Shown one piece after another: positions 32,184 to 40,019 of a stretch of 43,355 bases of DNA (position 1 is its first letter; each line of letters opens with the position of its first letter). Location: NCBI GenBank assembly GCA_032095175.1, contig DAMCZI010000037.1, positions 1-43,355 on the forward strand. The letters are read 5' to 3'. Made by a program: the position numbers and the translations under genes. Source of the stretch: DAMCZI01 sp032095175. Lineage in GTDB: Bacteria; Bacillota; Clostridia; Clostridiales; Caloramatoraceae. The notes below the pieces were generated by a model that ran no database searches, was not told where the DNA came from, and saw only the letters and a program-made list of their open reading frames with translations.

Positions 32184-32720
32184 TTATTCATCGGCTGAAA
32201 TGTTCAGTTTTCCTTTTATGCTTGAATGTACCTCGCCATATTTTTTCTTCCAGAGGCTGCATATGCGTCGGGCTTCCTCTCGAGAAGAAACAGGTATCCT
32301 TATCTCTAAATCGGTATTACCATCACTTAATATCTTGAGGCTTACAACAAAGCTATCCTTGCCATCAGGTACAAAGTCGGATAGTGCTTCCACCTTATTT
32401 TTTTCTTTTAAATCACAACTCTTAATGTATTCGTCTATGAGTTCCTTCTTTTTTTCTGGGACTCTATTTATAAAGAATCTAAGAGTTTCCTTGCCTGTTG
32501 GAGTTATAATGAGTAAAGTGTGGTTATCTCTTTTATCATTTTTCAAAAATCCGCTCTCTGTTAGTTCAGATAGATATTGCTGAAGTGAAAAATAGTTAAT
32601 AAGGTTATTTTCCAGGACTATCTGAGTAATTTGAGAGTTGGAAACAGGTATATCCAATTCACAGAATATATATAAAAGAAGAAGCTTGTTTTCTGCAAGC
32701 TCTGTCATATCTTTAAACAT
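32184..32720 (-). CDS. DUF4364-family winged-helix protein
   Basis: 178 residues, minus strand. The N-terminal 75 residues look like a winged helix (LAENKLLLLYIFCELDIPVS, SNSQITQIVLENNLINYFSL, TESGFLKNDKRDNHTLLIITP, TGKETL), the rest an alpha/beta domain (FVVSLKILSDGNTDLEIRIPV, then a helix EEARRICSLWKKKY). This matches the DUF4364 regulators found in Clostridia. Role in gene control is presumed from the fold. ATG at 32720 has a perfect ggagg 7 bases upstream. Confidence 0.82.
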   Translation of the reverse strand: MFKDMTELAENKLLLLYIFCELDIPVSNSQITQIVLENNLINYFSLQQYLSELTESGFLKNDKRDNHTLLIITPTGKETLRFFINRVPEKKKELIDEYIKSCDLKEKNKVEALSDFVPDGKDSFVVSLKILSDGNTDLEIRIPVSSREEARRICSLWKKKYGEVHSSIKGKLNISADE

Positions 32721-32778
32721 TGAGAGACCTCCTTGCCATTATTATTTTTATTATATCAATAATCAATAAAGAATGGCA

Positions 32779-32803
32779 AGAAAAAACCCCATTTAGGGGT
32801 TTT
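32779..32803. terminator. Rho-independent terminator (bidirectional)
   Basis: AAAAAACCCC ATTT AGGGGTTTTTT. It lies just past the 3' end of the minus-strand SASP gene, with T runs on both sides, so it stops the SASP transcript before the DUF4364 gene. Confidence 0.9.
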
Positions 32804-32811
32804 TTAAGGTC

Positions 32812-33054
32812 TTATATTTTATCTGGGAAGTTGCCCTGCATAAGTTGTTTTTCTGCTAAGGATACAAGTCTTTTAGTCATGGTTCCTCCAACTTTGCCGC
32901 AATCTCTTGAGGATATTTCACCCCAGTAGTCCTCTGAACCCTGATAAACAGGTATCCCAAACTCTGATGCTATTTCATACTTCATGTTATCGAGAAGCTG
33001 ATGAGCTTCAGGAACAAGTTGTGTTCTCCCAGAACCATTTTGACCTGCTGCCAT
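32812..33054 (-). CDS. Alpha/beta-type small acid-soluble spore protein
   Basis: 80 residues. It holds both signatures: LLDNMKYEIASEFGI (with the GPR protease site E-I-A/S-E) and RDCGKVGGTMTKRLVSLAEKQL. These proteins coat DNA in the spore core, protect it from UV and heat, and are degraded at germination. Made late in sporulation in the forespore (known for the family). ATG at 33054 has aggagg upstream on the minus strand, and a CATAATA -10-like element a little further. Confirms a spore-forming host. Confidence 0.95.
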   Translation of the reverse strand: MAAGQNGSGRTQLVPEAHQLLDNMKYEIASEFGIPVYQGSEDYWGEISSRDCGKVGGTMTKRLVSLAEKQLMQGNFPDKI

Positions 33055-33169
33055 TTAAATTCCTCCTTGTATTATGTATTATTTGTCATACATGTAATTA
33101 TATCTTTATATTATTAATTTGCTTCCTTGGGGATTATTATGTTAGTGGTTTAGTGGGAAGTGTGGGGAA

Positions 33170-33251
33170 AAGTGCTAATCGTGTGATAAATGGTAAATTA
33201 GAAGGGTAGGATATTCTCCCACCCTTCCAATTTGCCATGTTACGAGCACTT
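33170..33251. repeat. Long imperfect hairpin
   Basis: AAGTGCTAATCGTG (33170-) with AAATGGTAAATTAGAAGGGT pairs with ACCCTTCCAATTTGCCAT and GAGCACTT (-33251), with a 5-base asymmetry. It lies between two minus-strand genes. No partner copy seen in the window. Confidence 0.7.
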
Positions 33252-33253
33252 GG

Positions 33254-33442
33254 CTAGGTCATTTTGTGTTTTATAGGGATTTTATAGTTTTTTCTGGTTC
33301 CATGCTTGTGAATACTGTTTAATTGAGATTTTTGGGACTTACTTTCTCTGTGAGTATGTCTATCCTCTATTATAAGGTTTTCTGAGGCAAATTCCTCTTG
33401 GTGTCCCATTATATTAGTAAACCTTGTGCTTCGCATGGTCAT
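33254..33442 (-). CDS. Small basic protein of unknown function
   Basis: 62 residues, minus strand, starting at 33442 behind a very strong ribosome site (gggagggga) and a TATAAT at 33463-33468. It is rich in His, Lys, Arg and Ser (DRHTHRESKSQKSQLNSIHK) and has no Cys or membrane part. No family recognised. The good translation signals are the main support; its place next to a spore-protein gene hints at sporulation, nothing more. Confidence 0.5.
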   Translation of the reverse strand: MTMRSTRFTNIMGHQEEFASENLIIEDRHTHRESKSQKSQLNSIHKHGTRKNYKIPIKHKMT

Positions 33443-33502
33443 ATAAAATCCCCTCCCTTAAATTATAGATAACCAATTAAAATTTGGTCATATATAATCT
33501 GT

Positions 33503-33612
33503 ATGCAAAGTAATAAAATTCTTTACATTCCGCCTTTTCAAATAGCCCTGCAAGGAAAGTTCGATCCTAGGCTGTTTGAAGAGACGGGATGTAATAGAAT
33601 TTCACTTTGCAC
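33503..33612 (+). repeat. Long hairpin repeat LH, copy 2
   Basis: Outer arms ATGCAAAGT/ACTTTGCA, then AAAATTCTTTACATTCCGCC, TTTTCAAATAGCC pair with GGCTGTTTGAAGAGACGGGA and TGTAATAGAATTT. It matches copy 1 (31741-31830) in reverse. A 68-codon open frame across it is a by-product. With the following AT-rich bases it accounts for the 345-base gap before 33789. Confidence 0.75.
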
Positions 33613-33788
33613 ATGGATACAAAATAAAAGGACTTTTACTTTGCATCTATCATTAGCTTTTGCAGATTTTTATTTAAAATTCAGGGGAAAAGTGGTAGAT
33701 ATACAATAAGCCACACTTTTAATATATGTAATTTATTTCATAACAGATTAATAAAATATAATGAAATGTTTTTTGTGGGGGATGAAAT

Positions 33789-34559
33789 TTGAAGGCGAAG
33801 TATATATCAAGAAACAAAGTTTTAAATCTTGTACTTGTATTTTTTATTGTTCTAATATCGATTATCTATTCATCAGGTAAAGGGTTGAATTTTATAAATG
33901 TATTTTTAAATACTGAAAGAGAAGTGCCTATATACTGTGTTGAAACTAATGAAAAGAAAATAGCTCTTACCTTTGATGTTGCTATTGGAAATGAGTATAT
34001 TGAGGACATATTAAAAATACTTGATAATAACGGTGTGAAAGCCACTTTTTTTGTTATTGGGAGCTGGGTAAATAGATATGAGGATGTTTTAAAAAGGATT
34101 GATAATGGAGGACATGAAATAGGAAATCATTCAACAACTCACCCGCATTTTACACAGCTTTCCACTCAAAAGATAAAGGAAGAGATTTATAATACCAGCA
34201 GTAGAATAAAGAATATAACAGGTAAAGATGTAATAATTTTTAGACCACCCTTTGGAGATTACAACAGTGATGTGATAAAAACAATTATGGAATGTGGATA
34301 TTACTGTATACAATGGGATGTAGATTCTCTTGATTGGACAAATCCAGGGAAAGAGGTTATATATGAAAGGGTTATGAAAAAAACAACCAATGGTTCAATA
34401 CTCCTATTTCATAATAATGCTTCACAAACACCTGAGATTCTTGACAGAATAATAAAGGAGCTTAAGTCTAAGGGGTACGAATTTGTGAAGGTTACAGAGA
34501 TAATATATAAAGATAATTATTATGTAGATCATACAGGAAGGCAAAAGTTAATCAGGTAG
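33789..34559 (+). CDS. Polysaccharide deacetylase (NodB domain), PdaB-like
   Basis: 256 residues: a signal-anchor (LNLVLVFFIVLISIIYSSG, 12-30), then a NodB domain. Motif 1 is LTFDVAIGNEY, motif 2 HEIGNHSTTHPH (H-S-x-x-H metal site), motif 3 RPPFGDYNSDV, then IQWDVDSLDW and ILLFHNN. Motif 1 lacks the second Asp of TFDD, as in sporulation PdaB-type proteins. It should act on cell-wall or cortex glycan outside the membrane. TTG 33789 is used because gggggatg is 7 bases upstream and the other frames close early. Confidence 0.85.
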   Translation: MKAKYISRNKVLNLVLVFFIVLISIIYSSGKGLNFINVFLNTEREVPIYCVETNEKKIALTFDVAIGNEYIEDILKILDNNGVKATFFVIGSWVNRYEDVLKRIDNGGHEIGNHSTTHPHFTQLSTQKIKEEIYNTSSRIKNITGKDVIIFRPPFGDYNSDVIKTIMECGYYCIQWDVDSLDWTNPGKEVIYERVMKKTTNGSILLFHNNASQTPEILDRIIKELKSKGYEFVKVTEIIYKDNYYVDHTGRQKLIR

Positions 34560-34660
34560 AATTAATAAATGTGCATAAATATATCATTATACGTATATCA
34601 TATGTTTAATTAGGATATTAAAGATTGGTAGAAAAAATCCTGACATTCGGAGTGATTATT

Positions 34661-35254
34661 ATGATAACAATAGGAATACTGGGGAGCAGAGGAAAATCAA
34701 AGGTTGCCAAGATTCTAGAAGAAAAGTTAAAGGAATACGGTAAATCTCTATATATAATAGGAACGAGTGAGAAGAGTGCATATGAATTTGAAAAACTACT
34801 GTATTGTGATATTGACTATATAATAATCGAGATATCAAGGGAAGATATACTTGGAGAAAGTATAAACAAAATAAAGTTTGATATTATAATACAAACTTCC
34901 CTTGAAAATGAGAATGAGGAATTTATAGATCAAATTCAAAATATAATATCCTGCATAAGAGAAGATGGGTATATTATATTTGATTCTGATTCATTACAAA
35001 AAATTAACTTTGTTTGTGAAAAAATATATCCTATAACCTATGGATTAAATGGAAAGACAACAGTGACTGCATCAAGTATTGATGATGTGGAAAGCTTGTG
35101 TTTCAGCTACTGCCTGCAGAGAGCTATATTTACAATAACAGGAACGGTGGTACAGCCTTTTGAAAAACCAATAAGAATTGATGAAGATTATAATAATATT
35201 ATCTATCTTTTAGGAGCATTTACGTGTATAATAATATTAGGCTATGGAATATAA
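34661..35254 (+). CDS. Mur-ligase-like P-loop domain protein, short form
   Basis: 197 residues. It opens MITIGILGSRGKSKVAKILE, a G-x-x-G-K-S loop of the Mur-ligase kind, followed by LLYCDIDYIIIEISREDI and FDIIIQTSLENENEEFIDQI like the central domain of MurE/MurF, then YGLNGKTTVTASSIDD. It ends with one membrane helix (IIYLLGAFTCIIILGYGI). The C-terminal ligase domain is absent, so it is not a working Mur ligase. ATG 34661 has cggagtgatt upstream; TTG 34625 has no site. Function unknown, perhaps in sporulation with its neighbour. Confidence 0.65.
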   Translation: MITIGILGSRGKSKVAKILEEKLKEYGKSLYIIGTSEKSAYEFEKLLYCDIDYIIIEISREDILGESINKIKFDIIIQTSLENENEEFIDQIQNIISCIREDGYIIFDSDSLQKINFVCEKIYPITYGLNGKTTVTASSIDDVESLCFSYCLQRAIFTITGTVVQPFEKPIRIDEDYNNIIYLLGAFTCIIILGYGI

Positions 35255-35346
35255 TTCCAAAAATGTAATCATAATTTTACTTACTGATTAATATTATATC
35301 TTTAGAAATTATTTTTATTTAAGGTACGAAGGGAGAGGGATGGGTA

Positions 35347-36012
35347 ATGGTGGACAATTTAATTTCTACTAATAGGGTTTATATCGAAGGAGTTGCTGCA
35401 ACAGATTTAACCTTTAGTCACGAGATGTATGGTGAGGGTTTTTATAACCTTAGGGTTCAGGTGCCGAGATTAAGTGAGACAAGCGATTACTTGCCCATGA
35501 CAGTTTCAGAAAGGCTATTATCAAATATTGATGTATCAATTGGAAAAACGATTAAGATTGAAGGACAACTAAGATCATACAACAAATTCGTCGATGGTGC
35601 CAACAGACTTATATTGACCATATTTGCAAGAGACATAAAGCCCATAGAAGAAATTTCTAAAAGCCCTAACCAAATCTTTCTTGACGGATTCATATGCAAA
35701 GCCCCTGTCTTTAGGACAACACCCTTTGGCAGGGAGATTACCGATTTGCTCGTAGCAGTAAATAGGCCTTATAACAAATCGGATTACATACCAGCAATTG
35801 CATGGGGAAGAAATGCAAGATTTTCGAACATGCTCGAAGTAGGCTCACATATAAAACTATGGGGAAGAATACAAAGCAGAGATTATGAAAAGAAATTATC
35901 AGAGGAAAACATAATTAAAAAGACTGCCTTTGAAGTATCTGTTTCCAAAATGGAGAAGGTAGATGAAGAAAAAGCAGAACAAGAAAAGATAGAGCAGGAA
36001 AAAGTAGAATAA
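35347..36012 (+). CDS. Double OB-fold, SSB-like protein
   Basis: 221 residues with two SSB-type OB folds: the first (about 8-100) with RVYIEGVAATDLTFSHEMYG and GKTIKIEGQLRSYNKF; the second (about 108-200) with NQIFLDGFICKAPVFRTTPF, GREITDLLVAVNR, YIPAIAWGRNARF and IKLWGRIQSRDY. The acidic tail is an EEKAEQEKIEQEKVE repeat. This resembles clostridial single-strand-binding-like proteins annotated from this neighbourhood, but the normal SSB tip (D-D-D-I/L-P-F) is lacking. DNA binding is inferred. Starts at ATG 35347 after gagaggga. Confidence 0.75.
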   Translation: MVDNLISTNRVYIEGVAATDLTFSHEMYGEGFYNLRVQVPRLSETSDYLPMTVSERLLSNIDVSIGKTIKIEGQLRSYNKFVDGANRLILTIFARDIKPIEEISKSPNQIFLDGFICKAPVFRTTPFGREITDLLVAVNRPYNKSDYIPAIAWGRNARFSNMLEVGSHIKLWGRIQSRDYEKKLSEENIIKKTAFEVSVSKMEKVDEEKAEQEKIEQEKVE

Positions 36013-36018
36013 AAAAAT

Positions 36019-36046
36019 GAGGGCTAAATTTAGCCCTCTATTTTCT
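36019..36046. terminator. Bidirectional rho-independent terminator
   Basis: Perfect palindrome GAGGGCTAAATTTAGCCCTC (36019-36038) with A-run on the left and TATTTTCTT on the right. It serves the convergent SSB-like gene and dapH. Confidence 0.9.
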
Positions 36047-36050
36047 TATT

Positions 36051-36779
36051 TTATTTACTACACCTTAAATCATCAAGTAATTTCGTTTTATCCTTCGTTT
36101 TCTCATCAACACTTTTTATTACTTTTGCAGGGGAACCTGCAACAACAACTCCTGGTTCTACGTTAGATGTTACAACTGAGCCGGCAGCAACAACTGAGCC
36201 TTTCCCGATTTTTACACCCTCAAGTATAACAGCATTTGCTCCAATCAGCACATTATCCTCAATTATGACAGGGTCCTTACTTGGAGGTTCAAGAACTCCT
36301 GCTACAACAGCGCCAGCACCAAGGTGTACGTTTTTTCCTATCTTTCCTCTAGCGCCAACAACAGCATTCATATCAATCATGGCGCCTTCACCTATTTCTG
36401 CTCCTATGTTTAAAACTGCACCCATCATAACGACAGCATTTTTACCGATGGATACACCTTCTCTGATTATTGCACCAGGTTCAATCCTTGCCTCAATATC
36501 TCTAATATCAAGCATCGGTATTGCGGAATTTCTTCTGTCCCATTCTATTTTGTATTTATTTATTCTATCTTTATACTTTTTTATAAATTCGTCTACTAAA
36601 GGGTTTTCGCCAAAGACTATGTAAAAATCGCCACTTCCGAATATTTCAAGCTTATCCTCGGCAATTCCGGATAAATCACCTGATATGTAAGCCTTAATAG
36701 GAGTTGCCTTTTTTGCATCCTTTATGTAGCGTGCTATTTCATAGGGATTTGTTAAATCATATTCATTGGATGATATCAT
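36051..36779 (-). CDS. dapH: 2,3,4,5-tetrahydropyridine-2,6-dicarboxylate N-acetyltransferase
   Basis: 242 residues with the DapH N-terminal domain (DLTNPYEIARYIKDAKKATP) and a left-handed beta-helix made of hexapeptide repeats (AIIREGVSIGKNAVVMMGAV, NIGAEIGEGAMIDMNAVVGA, VLIGANAVILEGVKIGKGSV). It acetylates tetrahydrodipicolinate with acetyl-CoA in the acetylase branch of diaminopimelate/lysine synthesis. Last gene of the minus-strand dap cluster, after patA. Its ATG at 36779 has ggagtg upstream. Confidence 0.95.
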   Translation of the reverse strand: MISSNEYDLTNPYEIARYIKDAKKATPIKAYISGDLSGIAEDKLEIFGSGDFYIVFGENPLVDEFIKKYKDRINKYKIEWDRRNSAIPMLDIRDIEARIEPGAIIREGVSIGKNAVVMMGAVLNIGAEIGEGAMIDMNAVVGARGKIGKNVHLGAGAVVAGVLEPPSKDPVIIEDNVLIGANAVILEGVKIGKGSVVAAGSVVTSNVEPGVVVAGSPAKVIKSVDEKTKDKTKLLDDLRCSK

Positions 36780-36887
36780 GAATATTCACTCCTTACTGTG
36801 TAAAATAATATCAAAAATTGCTTTCCAAAATTTATAATCCATAATATATCACCCGGATTATCATTTGTCAAACAAGAGCAATATTTC

Positions 36888-37007
36888 CTATATAAATCGC
36901 AATAAAGATTTTGAATAATGTACATTGCGATTTATGAATCAAGTAATATGATTTGGCATAAATGCTTAGGGTCAAGCAATTTAGTATCATTTATGCGAAA
37001 CATATAA
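36888..37007 (+). repeat. Double-hairpin repeat DH, copy 2
   Basis: ATAAATCGCAAT (36892-36903) / ATTGCGATTTAT (36924-36935), then TTTGGCATAAATG (36952-36964) / CATTTATGCGAAA (36988-37000). It matches copy 1 reversed, including the middle GAATCAAG.AATATGATTT and the GGGTC loop. Its end overlaps the 3' end of patA and supplies that gene's stop codon. Confidence 0.8.
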
Positions 37008-38160
37008 TAGCTTCAACATACCTTTTAATCCTATCCATGGCCTCAATAAGGGTATCCATCGAGCAAGCATAGGATATTCTTATATAGCCTTCTCCATACT
37101 CTGAAAAGGCATCTCCAGGTACAACAGCGACATTCTCCTTTTCCAAAAGATTTGCTGCAAACTCCAGGGATGTCATATTAAATTTTTTGATGGAAGGGAA
37201 AATATAGAAGGCTCCATCTGGTTTTATAACATCAAATCCTGCTGAAACAAGCTTTTCATAGACATAGTCCCTTCTCTTAATGTATTCACTGCGCATTGAG
37301 GCGGCATCATCAATACCGTTCATTAGGGCTTCTGTGGCGGCATATTGGCTTATGCTGCTGGCACAGGTGGAGTTATATTGATGTACCTTAATTATATTAG
37401 ATATAAGGTATTTAGGGGCCAAAACAAACCCAATTCTCCATCCAGTCATAGAATGAGATTTTGAAAGTCCATTTATTACAATGGTTTTATCCCTCATTCC
37501 AGGGAGCGAGGCTATCGAAATATGGTTTCTATTATAAACAAGTTCGCTGTATATCTCATCAGAAAGAATAAAAATCTCTTTATCCTTTATAAGCATTGAA
37601 ATATCAAATAGTTCATCCATATCAAGTGCAGTGCCAGTTGGGTTTGAGGGTGATGGAATGATTATGCATCTTGTTTTATCTGTTATTTTAGAAGCAATAT
37701 CCTTAGCTGTCATTTTAAATCCATTCTCCCTTGTATCAACGTACACTGGTTTTGCTCCACAAAGATGAATAATTGGCTCATATCCTGGATAAACAGGACC
37801 TGGAAGAATAACCTCACAGCCTTCTTCCAATATGGTTCTTAAGGATGAATCTATTGCTTCACTTGCTCCATTTGTTACTATTATTTCATCCTCAGGGCTG
37901 TATTCAAGGTTATATTTAATGCTCATGTAGTTTGATATAGCTTTTCTTAAATCTAAAAGTCCTGCATTAGGAGTGTAAACTGTTTTATTTAAACCAATTG
38001 CCATCTTTCCTGCTTCCTTTATGTGCTCAGGAGTGGGAAAATCTGGCTGGCCTATTGTAAGAGAAAGTGCATTTGGATATTTTGAGGAAACAAGGTTATA
38101 AAATTTTCGTATTCCGGAAATTTGAATTTCTCTAACTCTTGTGTTTATTAAATGTTCCAT
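36991..38160 (-). CDS. patA: N-acetyl-LL-diaminopimelate aminotransferase (class I/II PLP)
   Basis: 389 residues from the ATG at 38160 (aaaggtgat upstream). Fold-type I motifs: TIGQPDFPTPEHIKEAG, VYTPNAGLLDLRKAI, the cofactor strand SPSNPTGTALDMDELFDIS, SDEIYSELVY, and the PLP lysine in NGLSKSHSMTGWRIGF. Alone it could be any aspartate-type aminotransferase; lying between dapB and dapH it is best read as the acetyl-pathway aminotransferase. The last residues (I-C-F-A-stop) come from DH repeat copy 2. Confidence 0.85.
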   Translation of the reverse strand: MEHLINTRVREIQISGIRKFYNLVSSKYPNALSLTIGQPDFPTPEHIKEAGKMAIGLNKTVYTPNAGLLDLRKAISNYMSIKYNLEYSPEDEIIVTNGASEAIDSSLRTILEEGCEVILPGPVYPGYEPIIHLCGAKPVYVDTRENGFKMTAKDIASKITDKTRCIIIPSPSNPTGTALDMDELFDISMLIKDKEIFILSDEIYSELVYNRNHISIASLPGMRDKTIVINGLSKSHSMTGWRIGFVLAPKYLISNIIKVHQYNSTCASSISQYAATEALMNGIDDAASMRSEYIKRRDYVYEKLVSAGFDVIKPDGAFYIFPSIKKFNMTSLEFAANLLEKENVAVVPGDAFSEYGEGYIRISYACSMDTLIEAMDRIKRYVEAIICFA

Positions 38161-38199
38161 ATAATCACCTTTGCATATTATATATTTTGTATATCCTAG

Positions 38200-38277
38200 T
38201 GTCAGGTACATTGCAAGTGGCAAGTTGGATGATGCTGAAAATCACTCAGTATCATCCAGCTTGCCACTTGCCTGACA
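38200..38277. repeat. Long hairpin between dapB and patA
   Basis: TGTCAGG (38200-38206), then GCAAGTGGCAAGTTGGATGA pairs with TCATCCAGCTTGCCACTTGC and CCTGACA (38271-38277). The left arm carries a 6-base insert (TACATT). No T run, so the dap transcript may pass through it; a candidate for RNA processing or differential stability. Confidence 0.8.
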
Positions 38278-38294
38278 TTTATGCTATTAGGGAA

Positions 38295-39047
38295 CTATTC
38301 TATGACGTTCTTCATTGTATAGAAGCCATTTTTCTTTCCGACCATGAACTTTGCTGCTCTTACAGCGCCATATGCAAAAACATCCCTTGAAAGAGCTGTA
38401 TGATTTATTTCTATAATTTCGCCAGGACCTGCAAACATTGTTTGATGTTCGCCTACGATTGAACCACCTCTAACAGCATGTATTCCTATTTCATTTTGTT
38501 TTCTTTTTTCAGTTTTTGAATGCCTTCCATATATATATTCTCCATTGTGTTCTATTTCTTCATTTATAGCATCTGCTATCATAAGTGCTGTACCGCTTGG
38601 AGAATCAAGCTTCATATTATGGTGTTTTTCGATTATTTCAATATCAAATTCCCCATAAAGGGATTTCGCTGCCTGCTTTACAAGAGAAAGAAGTAGGTTG
38701 ATTCCAATAGACATATTTGCTGAATGAAATACTGATATATCTTTAGAAGCTTCAGCCATGCTTGCTTTTTCTTCTGGGGTAAATCCTGTTGTACATATTA
38801 CAAGTGGAGTGTTTGTTTTTCTTCCAAACTCCAGTATTAAAGGAAGACATAGATGATTTGAAAAGTCAATCAATACATCAACTTCCTCCTTAACTTCCTC
38901 TAGACTATTATATACAGGGTATGGGTTTTTATACTTATCAATAGATATGTCAACACCGCAGGCTACTTCCATATCCTTTGATTCAAAAATTATTTTTGTT
39001 AAAACCTGCCCCATTCTTCCGTTGCATCCGTGAAGTAAAACTCTCAT
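38295..39047 (-). CDS. dapB: 4-hydroxy-tetrahydrodipicolinate reductase
   Basis: 250 residues. The dinucleotide-binding start is MRVLLHGCNGRMGQVLTKII; the family signature IEKHHNMKLDSPSGTALMIA and HAVRGGSIVGEHQTMFAGPGE are complete. It reduces the DapA product with NAD(P)H. Start at 39047 is fixed by gaggtg 5-10 bases before it; the ten-residue longer frame is not needed. It starts 10 bases after the dapA stop. Confidence 0.97.
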   Translation of the reverse strand: MRVLLHGCNGRMGQVLTKIIFESKDMEVACGVDISIDKYKNPYPVYNSLEEVKEEVDVLIDFSNHLCLPLILEFGRKTNTPLVICTTGFTPEEKASMAEASKDISVFHSANMSIGINLLLSLVKQAAKSLYGEFDIEIIEKHHNMKLDSPSGTALMIADAINEEIEHNGEYIYGRHSKTEKRKQNEIGIHAVRGGSIVGEHQTMFAGPGEIIEINHTALSRDVFAYGAVRAAKFMVGKKNGFYTMKNVIE

Positions 39048-39057
39048 AATTTCACCT

Positions 39058-39939
39058 CTAAATATTGATTCCATAGGAAATCATTTCTTTTTTTAGAGTC
39101 TCAAGGTTCTTGTTTGACATATCAACAAGAGGAAGTCTTAAATGACCAACATTCATGCCCATAAGATTCATTGCTGTTTTTACTGGTATTGGATTTGTTT
39201 CAATGAAAAGAGCTTTTACTAAAGGAAGCATCTTTAACTGCATATCTAAAGAACCCTTTAAATCTCCATTAAAGAACTTTTCACAAAGATCATGTGTTTC
39301 CCTTGGGATTATGTTTGCAACAACTGATATAACTCCCTTTGCTCCTAAGGCCATCAGTGGAACAATTTGATCATCGTTGCCTGAATATATATCAAGCTTA
39401 TCTCCGCAAAGCTGTGCTATTTCAGCTATTTGTACGATGTTGCTGCTTGCTTCCTTAACTGCAGCTATATTCTCTACCTTTGACAATTCAAATAGTGTTT
39501 CTGGAGTAATGTTTAATCCTGTTCTTCCTGGAACATTGTAAATAATTATAGGCTTTGATACTTGTGATGCTATTGCTTTGAAATGTTCTATACATCCTCT
39601 CTGGGTGGTTTTATTATAGTAGGGTGTTATTACTAAAAGTCCATCTACACCAATGCTGTCAGCCCACTTGCTCATTTCTACTGCAGCCTTTGTGTTGTTG
39701 CTTCCTGTACCAGCAATAACAGGTATTCTTCCATTTATAACATCAACTGTAAACTTAATAGTTTCCTTTCTTTCCTGTTCACTCATTGTTGATGCTTCGC
39801 CTGTAGTTCCGCATACAATTATTGCATCAGTTTTTTGCTCTATATGCCATTCTAAAAGTTCTCTTAGTTTTTCAAAATCTACGCCACTTTCATTGAATGG
39901 AGTTACAATTGCAACTCCGGATCCTGTAAATAGGCTCAT
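39058..39939 (-). CDS. dapA: 4-hydroxy-tetrahydrodipicolinate synthase
   Basis: 293 residues. TIM-barrel aldolase with VCGTTGEASTMSEQE (Thr pair), the Tyr in IIYNVPGRTGLNI, and the Schiff-base lysine in IAAVKEASSNIVQIAEI. It condenses pyruvate with aspartate semialdehyde, the first step of the lysine branch. First gene of the minus-strand dap cluster; ggag lies before its ATG. In a spore former the product also feeds dipicolinic acid synthesis. Confidence 0.97.
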   Translation of the reverse strand: MSLFTGSGVAIVTPFNESGVDFEKLRELLEWHIEQKTDAIIVCGTTGEASTMSEQERKETIKFTVDVINGRIPVIAGTGSNNTKAAVEMSKWADSIGVDGLLVITPYYNKTTQRGCIEHFKAIASQVSKPIIIYNVPGRTGLNITPETLFELSKVENIAAVKEASSNIVQIAEIAQLCGDKLDIYSGNDDQIVPLMALGAKGVISVVANIIPRETHDLCEKFFNGDLKGSLDMQLKMLPLVKALFIETNPIPVKTAMNLMGMNVGHLRLPLVDMSNKNLETLKKEMISYGINI

Positions 39940-39970
39940 ATATAATCAACTCCTTATATGTTTTGTTATT

Positions 39971-40000
39971 ATTATATGCAATTCTCATGCTACATTGCAA
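39971..40000 (-). promoter_or_regulatory. Candidate promoter of the dap cluster
   Basis: On the minus strand, TTGCAA (40000-39995), 18-base spacer, TATAAT (39976-39971). About 32 bases before dapA. No lysine-riboswitch-like consensus was seen between it and the gene. Confidence 0.5.
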
Positions 40001-40019
40001 CAATGAGTAAACTAAATAA

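Noticed and set aside
33503..33709. 68-codon plus-strand open frame
   Set aside because: It lies across the LH hairpin repeat copy 2 and has no ribosome site; the reading frame is a by-product of the palindrome.
39155..40006. Plus-strand open frames over dapA
   Set aside because: Shadows of dapA on the opposite strand.
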